A DNA stretch of 12,916 bases from Chloromonas sp. AAM2 (lineage: Eukaryota > Chlorophyta > Chlorophyceae > Chlamydomonadales > Chlamydomonadaceae). A model generated the notes under the pieces. That model saw only the letters and a program-made list of their open reading frames with translations. It was not told the DNA's origin and did no database searches. The translations under genes and the position numbers were made by a program. Positions 1-6,165 of the stretch are shown piece by piece; positions within the stretch are counted from its first letter, which is position 1, and each line of letters opens with the position of its first letter. The stretch lies in NCBI GenBank assembly GCA_004335635.1, contig QAXH01005195.1, forward strand, positions 1,384-14,299. Direction: 5' to 3'.

Positions 1-359
1 TTCTTTTTAAGTTCAAAATATTCCGCAATGTGCAGGCGATAGTTCACGATGGCATTCAACACATATTCGGCCATTTGCTCCTGCAGTGAATCAGTGATGA
101 GCCGGCAAATAGGGACATTCTCAGCCAGACTTTCATCATCCAGCAGGTGATTGACGCCCGCTCCTAAAGAGGATACCGCCCTCAAATTTGGATAATTACC
201 CAACACCTTTTCCGGATGATTCCAGCAAACGACAAAAGTCACTCGTTCCTTCTTTTCCACTCGCGGCCAGACCTCCACATCGAGGTTCGGGTCTTTGGCA
301 AGCAGAGCTTTTTCGAGCGAGCTGAAATCACGGTTTTTGGCGATCAGTAAAAGAGACAT
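1..359 (-). CDS. D-2-hydroxyacid dehydrogenase, glyoxylate/hydroxypyruvate reductase A-like (partial, N-terminal part)
   Basis: Reading leftward from an ATG at 359-357, an open frame runs 119 codons off the window edge, so only the N-terminal part is present. The visible protein resembles GhrA-type reductases, which reduce glyoxylate and hydroxypyruvate with NAD(P)H in the cytoplasm. Supporting stretches are VEVWPRV (about residues 28-34), the segment PNLRAVSSLGAGVNHLL (57-73), VPICRLITDSLQEQMAEYVL (82-101) and an NYRLH-type motif near 106-110. Together these are the substrate-domain pattern of this family (a loop with SLGAGV followed by an M-EYV helix). The NAD(P)-binding Rossmann domain and the catalytic Arg/Glu/His lie beyond the edge, so activity cannot be judged. 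It could be another D-isomer-specific 2-hydroxyacid dehydrogenase subgroup. No downstream partner is visible. Confidence 0.8.
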   Translation of the reverse strand, partial: MSLLLIAKNRDFSSLEKALLAKDPNLDVEVWPRVEKKERVTFVVCWNHPEKVLGNYPNLRAVSSLGAGVNHLLDDESLAENVPICRLITDSLQEQMAEYVLNAIVNYRLHIAEYFELKK

Positions 360-686
360 AAATGCGTTTGATTGATTTGAGCTCTTAAGATAAGAATTAG
401 ATTCAGCTTCTGATACTTGATCTCTTTTAACTTTCTGTAATTAAAACCCTCTTCATTTTGGCTTGACCATTAATCTCACCTCCCTGATGGTCGGGATGCC
501 CGCACAGGGGGAGACTGTAGAACACTCAACATTCAACATTGAATACTGATTTTTGATATGGTTCATTACTCATCTTACTTCAATCTTGGCTATTGGCTAT
601 TGATCTTTCATCTGTTCCATATTAAAAGAGTCTCCACTCAAAGGGAGCCTTCACCAATGTTAAATTCCAGAAAAGAAAGCTGATAG
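360..686. other. Gene-free stretch with a GC-rich imperfect hairpin and decayed short repeats
   Basis: No credible open frame is seen on either strand. A GC-rich clump at 480-513 could fold imperfectly: CTCCCTG at 480-486 faces CAGGGGGAG at 505-513 (two extra G), and CGGG at 492-495 faces CCCG at 499-502. A near-palindrome ATTCAACATTGAAT lies at 531-544, and a short tandem (TTGGCTA twice) near 583-596. These look like degenerate intergenic repeats. The stretch lies upstream of the leftmost gene (start 359) and downstream of the Nudix gene (stop 687), so it should hold the former's promoter and the latter's 3' end; no convincing box or intrinsic terminator is visible. Confidence 0.4.
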
Positions 687-1319
687 CTATTCTTCAAAAA
701 AATCCCGTGAGAGCTCCACAAACTCACTCATCATCATAGCTGTGGCCCCCCATAGCGGAACGTGATGAATATCCCAAAAGGGAACATGGTAGGGAGTATT
801 GCGAATTTTCCACTCTTCGGAAAGAAGGTATTTTTCATCTAAAAAGTTCTGAAGCGGAACGGTAATAATCTCATCTACTTCATTGGGGTTTCTGGTGAAT
901 TCCTGCTTCTGGGTAATGAGTCCTACCACCGGAGCAACCATATTATCAGAATGTCCAACGTACAAGGGAGTCATTCTGCCCACAATATTTACATTTTCAG
1001 GATGTAACCCGATTTCTTCCTGCGCTTCCCGAAGAGCTGTCTCCTCGATGGTTTCATCTCCTTCTTTACCACCGCCGGGAAAACTTAACTGCCCTCCATG
1101 ATTAATTGATTTCGTGCGTAAGGTGAATAAAATTTCTACTTGATCTCTCCAGGCTATGACAGGAACCAATACACTGCTATTTCTAAAATCATCATTTGCA
1201 GGTTCGTATTTACGCTTGTTTGCCCCATTTTTGGGATAAGGAGACATTTTATTTTGTGCTTCTCTGCCGGGTAATGCGTAATGAAGTTTATTTGTTAAGT
1301 ATTGCTGGATGGAGTTCAT
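687..1319 (-). CDS. Nudix hydrolase, CoA pyrophosphatase-like (NudL/YeaB family)
   Basis: A 210-residue protein with a complete Nudix box at residues 83-105: G83, E89, the R97-E98 pair, E101-E102 and G104, the Mg2+-binding and catalytic pattern GX5EX7REUXEEXGU. Just before it lies FTLRTKSINHGGQLSFPGG (65-83), close to the UPF0035 signature that marks coenzyme A pyrophosphatases of the NudL/NUDT7/NUDT8 group, although the usual Arg in that signature is Asn here (N73). The inferred role is hydrolysis of CoA or acyl-CoA to 3',5'-ADP derivatives and (acyl)phosphopantetheine. Length fits the family (about 190-220). No signal peptide or membrane segment is seen; it is cytoplasmic. The gene is divergent from the kinase operon starting near 1492, so 1320-1491 probably holds both promoters. 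The N-terminal 45 residues are poorly conserved-looking, so an internal start such as M25 is possible. Substrate is inferred from the family only. Confidence 0.85.
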   Translation of the reverse strand: MNSIQQYLTNKLHYALPGREAQNKMSPYPKNGANKRKYEPANDDFRNSSVLVPVIAWRDQVEILFTLRTKSINHGGQLSFPGGGKEGDETIEETALREAQEEIGLHPENVNIVGRMTPLYVGHSDNMVAPVVGLITQKQEFTRNPNEVDEIITVPLQNFLDEKYLLSEEWKIRNTPYHVPFWDIHHVPLWGATAMMMSEFVELSRDFFEE

Positions 1320-1491
1320 AGGTCAAATTTATTTAGGCTAACATAATGCCCTCAAAAGCCATTTCAAAACGCTTTCAAAGCTCGGTAAGTGTCCTTACTT
1401 TCAGGTCCAATTTTTAAGAGAAAACTATTTAACGATTATAATGAAGCTCTGAACCGAAGTGTGTCTCAGAGATTTCATCACGACAGTGTTT

Positions 1492-2487
1492 ATGAAGAAA
1501 AAATATAATGTATATGGTATCGGAAATGCGTTGGTAGATCTGGAATTTAAGGTAGATCCTAAATTTTTAGAAGACCATGAAGTAAAAAAAGGATTAATGA
1601 CGCTGGTGGATGAAGATACACAACATCGGCTAATAACTGCCATAGACCACAACGATGCGAAGAAAAAATCGGGCGGTTCTGCAGCAAATACGGTAATTGC
1701 AGTATCACAATTTGGCGGAAAAGCTTTTTATTCGTGTAAAGTAGCCGACGATGAGTTTGGTGATTTTTACCTTAAAGACATGGATGATGCAGGCATTCCA
1801 ACCAATTTTGACCGACAGGAGAGGGAAGAAGGAATTACCGGGAAATGCCTGGTTATGATCACCGAGGACGCCGACCGCACGATGAATACTTTTTTGGGAA
1901 TTTCATCCGGATTATCAAAAAATGAAGTGGATGAAAGAGCCATTAAAGATTCGGAGTATGTGTATTTGGAGGGTTATCTGGTAGCGGCCGATGGCGGCTT
2001 AGAGGCACTCAAAGAGTGTAAAAATATCGCGGAGGAAAATGAGGTAAAAACAGCGATCACGCTTTCAGATCCTTCTATTGTAGAAGCTTTTAAAGGGAGA
2101 TTCAGAGAAGTTATAGGTGCCTCGGTAGACCTGCTATTCTGTAATGAACAGGAAGCAAAGACATTCACAGGAAAAGAGGATTTAATGGAAGCGCGGGAAG
2201 CTCTAAAACAAGAGGCCAAGCGTTTTGTGATAACACAGGGAAAAAACGGGGCTATGATTTATGATGGTGATACCTTTATTGATATTGAGCCCTATGACGT
2301 GAAAGCCGTAGATACCAATGGAGCCGGAGATATGTTTGCAGGCGCTTTTTTATACGGTATAACAAATGGGCTTGGTTTTGCAAATTCCGGCAAGCTTGCA
2401 AGTTTAGCAGGATCAAAGATCGTATCACAGTACGGGCCAAGACTGAAATGGCACGAAGCACAGGAAATTTTACAACAATTGAAATAG
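1492..2487 (+). CDS. PfkB-family carbohydrate kinase, adenosine kinase-like
   Basis: With the start at 1492 (MKKKYNVYGIGNALVD) the protein has 331 residues, normal for the ribokinase/PfkB fold. An upstream in-frame ATG at 1459 would add 11 residues (MCLRDFITTVF) that precede the usual first beta-strand, so it is less likely. Features in the 331-residue numbering are the N-terminal YGIGNALVD strand (8-16), the SGGSAANT substrate loop (60-67), the NEQEAKTFTG region (about 218-227) and the second PfkB signature DTNGAGDMFAGAFLYG (274-289), with D280 as the catalytic base and the GAG anion hole. The phosphoacceptor is probably a nucleoside or sugar; the overall look matches bacterial proteins annotated as adenosine kinase, but specificity is inference. 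The stop at 2487 is 6 bp before the PQ-loop gene, so it leads a three-gene operon. It is cytoplasmic. Confidence 0.87.
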   Translation: MKKKYNVYGIGNALVDLEFKVDPKFLEDHEVKKGLMTLVDEDTQHRLITAIDHNDAKKKSGGSAANTVIAVSQFGGKAFYSCKVADDEFGDFYLKDMDDAGIPTNFDRQEREEGITGKCLVMITEDADRTMNTFLGISSGLSKNEVDERAIKDSEYVYLEGYLVAADGGLEALKECKNIAEENEVKTAITLSDPSIVEAFKGRFREVIGASVDLLFCNEQEAKTFTGKEDLMEAREALKQEAKRFVITQGKNGAMIYDGDTFIDIEPYDVKAVDTNGAGDMFAGAFLYGITNGLGFANSGKLASLAGSKIVSQYGPRLKWHEAQEILQQLK

Positions 2488-2493
2488 AAGTAA

Positions 2494-2754
2494 ATGACAG
2501 GAATTGAAGTGTTGGGATGGGCTGGTTTTGGAATTTTAGTAGCAGCCTGGATCCCACAAACAATGGATACCATCAAAGCAGGGAATACCCAAATGAACCT
2601 CGCGTTCATCATCATGTATTTCTCTTCAAGTTTAATGCTGACCATTTACTCGATAGTCACAGGAGATCCCGTTTTTACGGCCCTGAATGCGCTCCTGACT
2701 CTGGGCAGCGGTATTAATCTCTTTTATAAATTTTTCCCAAGGACTCAGTCATGA
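2494..2754 (+). CDS. PQ-loop / SemiSWEET-like three-helix membrane protein
   Basis: An 86-residue, strongly hydrophobic protein with three predicted membrane segments: about 5-22, 34-55 and 59-80. The first helix ends in WIPQT (P21-Q22), the PQ motif of the SemiSWEET/PQ-loop superfamily, followed by the basic, polar loop DTIKAGNTQMN. This size and half-transporter layout match bacterial SemiSWEETs, which work as homodimers moving small sugars across the inner membrane. Substrate cannot be told from sequence, and many short PQ-loop proteins remain uncharacterised. The gene starts 6 bp after the kinase stop, and its TGA overlaps the ATG of the next gene (ATGA at 2751-2754), so it is translationally coupled within the operon. 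The pairing with a sugar/nucleoside kinase is suggestive of uptake plus phosphorylation, but that is inference. Confidence 0.75.
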   Translation: MTGIEVLGWAGFGILVAAWIPQTMDTIKAGNTQMNLAFIIMYFSSSLMLTIYSIVTGDPVFTALNALLTLGSGINLFYKFFPRTQS

Positions 2755-3335
2755 CCTTGAATAAGCTTGTAATTGCTTCCCGCAACCCGCATAAGATTGA
2801 GGAAATGCATGACATTCTAAAACCCCTTGGAATAGAAGTATATTCAACACAGGATTTTCCGAATCTAAAAGAAGTAGAAGAAGACCGGGACACCTTACAG
2901 GGAAATGCGTTGAAAAAAGCGCGATATGTGGCAAAAGAAACCAATCTGCCGGCACTTTCTGATGATACCGGGCTGGAAGTAGAAGCCCTGAACGGAGCGC
3001 CCGGTGTGTACTCGGCCCGTTATGCCGGTGAAAATGCATCCTACCAGGACAACGTCAAAAAGCTGCTTTCAGAGTTACAAAACCACACCAACCGAAGCGC
3101 ACAATTCAGGACGGTGGTTGCATTGGTAATGAATAAACAGGAATATATGTTTGAGGGAATTTGCAAAGGTGAAATCCTGACAGCTCAAAAAGGGGATAAA
3201 GGCTTTGGCTACGATCCCGTTTTTCGACCGGAAGGCTATGACGAAACCTTTGCTGAACTGCATGCAGACACCAAAAATAAAATTTCCCACCGGGGGAGAG
3301 CCATTCAGAAATTTGTGGATTTTCTGAATCAGTAA
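2751..3335 (+). CDS. rdgB: XTP/dITP pyrophosphatase (RdgB/HAM1 family)
   Basis: The 194-residue protein carries the full HAM1/RdgB pattern. It hydrolyses non-canonical purine triphosphates (dITP, XTP, ITP) to monophosphate and pyrophosphate, keeping deaminated bases out of DNA and RNA; it is cytoplasmic and Mg2+ dependent. Visible motifs are ASRNPHKIEEM (residues 9-19, the nucleotide-binding S/T-x-N-x-x-K strand), SDDTGLEVEALNGAPGVYSA (70-89) with the acidic pair D71-D72 (active-site aspartate by family), GFGYDPVF (151-158) and SHRGRA (179-184) for base recognition. Length is typical (about 190-200). Its ATG overlaps the PQ-loop gene's stop, placing it last in the kinase operon. No terminator is obvious in the 113 bp that separate it from the CRISPR array. 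Confidence 0.95.
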   Translation: MTLNKLVIASRNPHKIEEMHDILKPLGIEVYSTQDFPNLKEVEEDRDTLQGNALKKARYVAKETNLPALSDDTGLEVEALNGAPGVYSARYAGENASYQDNVKKLLSELQNHTNRSAQFRTVVALVMNKQEYMFEGICKGEILTAQKGDKGFGYDPVFRPEGYDETFAELHADTKNKISHRGRAIQKFVDFLNQ

Positions 3336-3448
3336 ATCGTGGTTGGCACGGATTTGCTGTTTTATTTGAACGCAGGAGACTCAGTTGGAATTTTGCTGGA
3401 TGGGAGAAGTTAAAAGTGAGTTTTAGATAAAAGGTTTATAGAATTTTA

Positions 3449-3484
3449 TATTGGGTTAGAACTCTTTTCGAGATGATTTAGATT
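3449..3484 (+). repeat. Degenerate terminal CRISPR repeat (repeat 1)
   Basis: Aligned to the consensus, this copy differs at repeat positions 1, 2, 4, 5 and 10, and is identical from position 11 on. The changes destroy the GTTGTG block that pairs with the tracrRNA and turn TTTG (positions 8-11) into TTAG. A decayed repeat normally marks the old, leader-distal end of an array. Here that is the 5' end in crRNA sense, far from the cas genes. Repeat 2 (3516-3551) has a milder single change (position 3), consistent with decay spreading from this end. Confidence 0.9.
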
Positions 3485-3587
3485 CAACAGAGGTAAATTA
3501 TGAGTTTATTCGATCGTCGTGGTTTGAACTCTTTTCGAGATGATTTAGATTGGCAGGTTTTTAGACATACGTTTCAGAAGGTTGTGG

Positions 3588-3616
3588 TTTGAACTCTTTT
3601 CGAGATGATTTAGATT
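3588..3616 (+). promoter_or_regulatory. Promoter-like pair inside each CRISPR repeat (shown for repeat 3)
   Basis: Repeat positions 8-11 are TTTG and positions 31-36 are TAGATT, 19 bp apart. This fits the Bacteroidota sigma pattern TTTG / TAnnTTTG with about 19-21 bp spacing; the last two bases of the second box would come from the spacer, and spacers 18 (from 4606) and 20 (from 4739) start with TG and complete it. The same bases also read as TTGAAC, 16 bp, TAGATT, a sigma70-like pair. Transcription would begin a few bases inside each spacer. Promoters inside repeats are known in Neisseria and Campylobacter II-C arrays; this version is inferred from sequence. It occurs at the same offset in repeats 2-22; repeat 1 has lost the TTTG. 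Confidence 0.45.
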
Positions 3617-4880
3617 CTGTTTGCGCAATGCTTCCATTGATGGAACGTTGTGGTTTGAACTCTTTTCGAGATGATTTAGATTAAGTAGTTTTAATCAAAG
3701 AGAGCCTAATCTGTTGTGGTTTGAACTCTTTTCGAGATGATTTAGATTTCGATTTGATCTTCTTTCTCGGAACGCTCCGTTGTGGTTTGAACTCTTTTCG
3801 AGATGATTTAGATTCCTTAAACATATTGTAAAGGGTTCTGCGTGGTTGTGGTTTGAACTCTTTTCGAGATGATTTAGATTTTGCGTCTCGTGATGGCTTG
3901 TTTTGGTGCGGTTGTGGTTTGAACTCTTTTCGAGATGATTTAGATTGAGGGCTTGAAACTGAAACAGGCTACATGGTTGTGGTTTGAACTCTTTTCGAGA
4001 TGATTTAGATTCGCCCGAAAAGTGACCTGGGCCACGCTGGGTTGTGGTTTGAACTCTTTTCGAGATGATTTAGATTAATTATAGATGACTGTACAGGAAA
4101 TCCTTTGTTGTGGTTTGAACTCTTTTCGAGATGATTTAGATTAAGGTGATTTCTCTTATTACTTCAAAGGTGGGTTGTGGTTTGAACTCTTTTCGAGATG
4201 ATTTAGATTTCCAGCAGGGTATCATGAATCTCAGCCTTCGTTGTGGTTTGAACTCTTTTCGAGATGATTTAGATTGATCACGACGGACCGAGTACTTGCT
4301 ACATCGTTGTGGTTTGAACTCTTTTCGAGATGATTTAGATTTCCATTTTTTTATAATCGCAATTAAAACACGTTGTGGTTTGAACTCTTTTCGAGATGAT
4401 TTAGATTAGGGCAAACTGCCGACTGGATGCCGATCGGGTTGTGGTTTGAACTCTTTTCGAGATGATTTAGATTTAAAGAACACAAACTGCATGGCAATCT
4501 ATCGTTGTGGTTTGAACTCTTTTCGAGATGATTTAGATTCCGTATCTACCCTCACAGTGCGCTCTGTGGGTTGTGGTTTGAACTCTTTTCGAGATGATTT
4601 AGATTTGTGGACCAAAGCTAACCAAGAGCGATGTTAGTTGTGGTTTGAACTCTTTTCGAGATGATTTAGATTCCGAAAGTCTTTCAACCGCGAGCACGGC
4701 AGGTTGTGGTTTGAACTCTTTTCGAGATGATTTAGATTTGATCATGACCTTGGTATCGGACTGGATATGTTGTGGTTTGAACTCTTTTCGAGATGATTTA
4801 GATTCTAACTGGCTCCACCACCCTTGGGAATTCAGTTGTGGTTTGAACTCTTTTCGAGATGATTTAGATTAGGTTCTGTT

Positions 4881-4905
4881 CAAGTGATTCTCTTGCAATC
4901 ACTTG
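4881..4905. repeat. Perfect 9-bp inverted repeat at the cas-proximal end of the array
   Basis: CAAGTGATT (4881-4889) and AATCACTTG (4897-4905) are exact reverse complements separated by the 7-base loop CTCTTGC. The element begins 10 bp after the last repeat in the short gap before the cas2 stop. No T tract follows on either strand, so it is not an ordinary intrinsic terminator. The site is where a leader or integration-guiding sequence would sit if new spacers enter at this end. Confidence 0.5.
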
Positions 4906-4918
4906 CTCAGTTCTTGGT

Positions 4919-4959
4919 CCTGAAAAGTCAGAACATTTGTAACTGTTCAGGGGCTTTTT
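4919..4959 (+). terminator. Possible intrinsic terminator for the CRISPR array, overlapping the 3' end of cas2
   Basis: On the plus strand, CCTGAA (4919-4924) pairs with TTCAGG (4946-4951), and after a four-base bulge (AAGT) CAG (4929-4931) pairs with CTG (4943-4945). The stem is followed by GGC and T5 (4955-4959). The loop is long and the stem interrupted, so this is a weak call. If real, it would stop array transcripts before they run far into the antisense of cas2. Confidence 0.3.
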
Positions 4960-5260
4960 CTGTCGCTTTTCTTCGTTTTCCATGAAAAATCTTCATTTTT
5001 CCAAACTGTTTATCCGTAATGCGTATAATGCGGACTTCTCCGTCCGGTGGCAAGATCTTTTTGATGCGTCTTTCATGCACATCTGCATTTTCTCTGCTCG
5101 GGCAATGACGTGAGTAAACAGAAAGTTGCATCATCATAAAACCGTCTTTCTTGATACGGATTCTAAAATCGTTGGCTTCCTTGACTGCGGCTTTGGTATC
5201 AACCGGCAGGTCAAACATAACAATCACCCACATGGTTTTAAGTCCTCCGAACGTTTTCAT
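4928..5260 (-). CDS. cas2: CRISPR-associated endonuclease Cas2 (type II)
   Basis: A 110-residue Cas2. With Cas1 it forms the integrase complex that inserts new spacers at the array. The ferredoxin-like core starts at MWVIVMFDLPVDTKAAVKEA (residues 10-29), with D17 as the conserved metal-site aspartate. It is followed by KKDGFMMMQLSVYSRHC (37-53), the second strand typical of type II Cas2, and RIIRITDKQFGKM (77-89). The chosen ATG at 5260-5258 overlaps the cas1 stop as ATGA, which favours it; an internal M10 at 5233 is the alternative, and the nine extra residues are not part of the fold. It is the last gene of the operon. Its stop lies 57 bp from the last CRISPR repeat, which faces it in opposite orientation. 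Confidence 0.96.
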   Translation of the reverse strand: MKTFGGLKTMWVIVMFDLPVDTKAAVKEANDFRIRIKKDGFMMMQLSVYSRHCPSRENADVHERRIKKILPPDGEVRIIRITDKQFGKMKIFHGKRRKATEKAPEQLQMF

Positions 5261-6165
5261 GAAGCAGTTCTTTTTATCTGTTCTGGAAAATCCATTTTCT
5301 TTTCATCTCCGGTAAAACAATCCACTAATGAGGAAGCCATTAAGTGAAGGGATTCCAATAACGGGTATTTCATGTCTCGTATTGATACCTCTTTTGTTAA
5401 TAGCGCCAATAGTGGCTTTTTAGTTTCTTTAGTTACAGCCACATTAAGAGTTCCTTTTTTGTTATACAAATCGTATACCACACTGTCTACAAAAGGTCTC
5501 ATGGGCTCCATGATATCATCAGCAAGGCAGTATGCATTGTACTGGTTGTGATGATGGATGCCCATGGAAGGATGAAGTCCGGCGGCTGTTATGCTTCGAG
5601 CAACCGCTGCACGGATTACGGCATATCCATAGTTCAACAAAGCATTGATATCTTCTCCATCCGTATTTCTTCGGAATTCATCATTCTGAAAAAGAGCTTT
5701 CCAATATTTGCGTGCAGCTCTGGCTTCTACATTTTTAGGATCACCTGAATGGACTTTTTTGATTAGGGGCTTTAATCCAAAATGCTTTCCATGCTTTTCC
5801 TCCAAGACCAGAGCTTGAGCTGTGATCTTTGCACGAACCACTTGTTGCCATAGTCTCTTCTTAAGTGGTTTAGTTGCCTCCGCTTGAATTTGTAATCGAG
5901 CCTGATAAAGTTGATTATCTTCGAAAGGCAGCAGTAATCCCTCAGGCATATGCTGACGATTACAAAATAGTATAGCTACATTTTGTTCCAGCAGTTCATA
6001 TAGTAATTGATGGGTGTAGCTAATGGCAGGATGAGAGAGCACAAGCAGTCCCATATCTTCAACAGGAATAGAATGAATTTCATCCTGTTTTTTAAGCAGC
6101 ATTTGTTTGTGTTTAATGCTAAGGTGAATGGGACCACTCGATATTTCGATCGTGCGTTTAATCAT
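5257..6165 (-). CDS. cas1: CRISPR-associated integrase Cas1 (type II)
   Basis: The catalytic subunit of the Cas1-Cas2 spacer integrase, 302 residues from the ATG at 6165-6163 (MIKRTIEISSGPIHLS, the usual type II Cas1 opening). A longer frame from 6213 would add 16 residues lying inside the cas9 coding end and is less likely. In the 302-residue numbering, the metal-binding catalytic residues are E147 in KNVEARAARKYW, H204 (or the adjacent H205) in GLHPSMGIHHHNQYNAY, and E220 in LADDIMEPMRP. The N-terminal beta domain includes VEDMGLLVLSHPAISYTHQL (35-54), and LLYELLEQNVAILFCN (54-69) leads into the helical domain. The start overlaps the end of cas9 by 8 bp and the stop overlaps the cas2 start by 4 bp, so all three genes are translationally coupled. 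No csn2 or cas4 is present, as expected for subtype II-C. Confidence 0.97.
   Translation of the reverse strand: MIKRTIEISSGPIHLSIKHKQMLLKKQDEIHSIPVEDMGLLVLSHPAISYTHQLLYELLEQNVAILFCNRQHMPEGLLLPFEDNQLYQARLQIQAEATKPLKKRLWQQVVRAKITAQALVLEEKHGKHFGLKPLIKKVHSGDPKNVEARAARKYWKALFQNDEFRRNTDGEDINALLNYGYAVIRAAVARSITAAGLHPSMGIHHHNQYNAYCLADDIMEPMRPFVDSVVYDLYNKKGTLNVAVTKETKKPLLALLTKEVSIRDMKYPLLESLHLMASSLVDCFTGDEKKMDFPEQIKRTAS

Larger units (their letters stand above)
3449..4870 (+). CRISPR. Type II-C CRISPR array, 22 repeats / 21 spacers
   Basis: Twenty-two copies of a 36-bp repeat alternate with 21 unique spacers of 29-31 bp (mostly 30). The repeat begins GTTGTGGTTTGAACTC, continues TTTTCGAGATGA and ends TTTAGATT. 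Repeat starts are 3449, 3516, 3581, 3647, 3713, 3779, 3845, 3911, 3976, 4041, 4107, 4174, 4240, 4306, 4372, 4438, 4504, 4570, 4637, 4703, 4769 and 4835. Repeats 3-22 appear identical; repeat 2 has one change (position 3 T to C) and repeat 1 has five. The crRNA sense is plus: the repeat as written pairs with the anti-repeat of the plus-strand tracrRNA at 9289-9319, whose 3' tail must follow the 5' part of the repeat. The array therefore runs head-on towards the minus-strand cas2. The plus-strand frames across the array that read GLNSFRDDLD repeatedly are artefacts of the 66-bp period. Spacer targets cannot be assigned without a search. Confidence 0.98.

Noticed and set aside
2276..3039. Several antisense frames over the kinase, PQ-loop and rdgB genes
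   Set aside because: They overlap well-supported genes with clear family motifs and show none of their own.
4739..4768. Spacer 20 shares about 10 bases (CATGACCTTG) with the rdgB start region near 2750
   Set aside because: The match is too short to be a self-target and does not extend; chance similarity.
3449..4870. Array transcribed leftward, with 4871-4927 as a classical leader driving crRNA
   Set aside because: The anti-repeat and tail order in the plus-strand tracrRNA, with its strong terminator at 9363-9389, requires the repeat in plus sense; leftward transcripts could not pair with it.
4446..4872. Plus-strand open frames encoding repeated GLNSFRDDLD units
   Set aside because: They are the 66-bp CRISPR period read as codons; spacers vary freely and there is no independent sign of a gene.
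4881..4905. Hairpin after the array as an intrinsic terminator
   Set aside because: No T tract follows on either strand; kept only as an inverted repeat.
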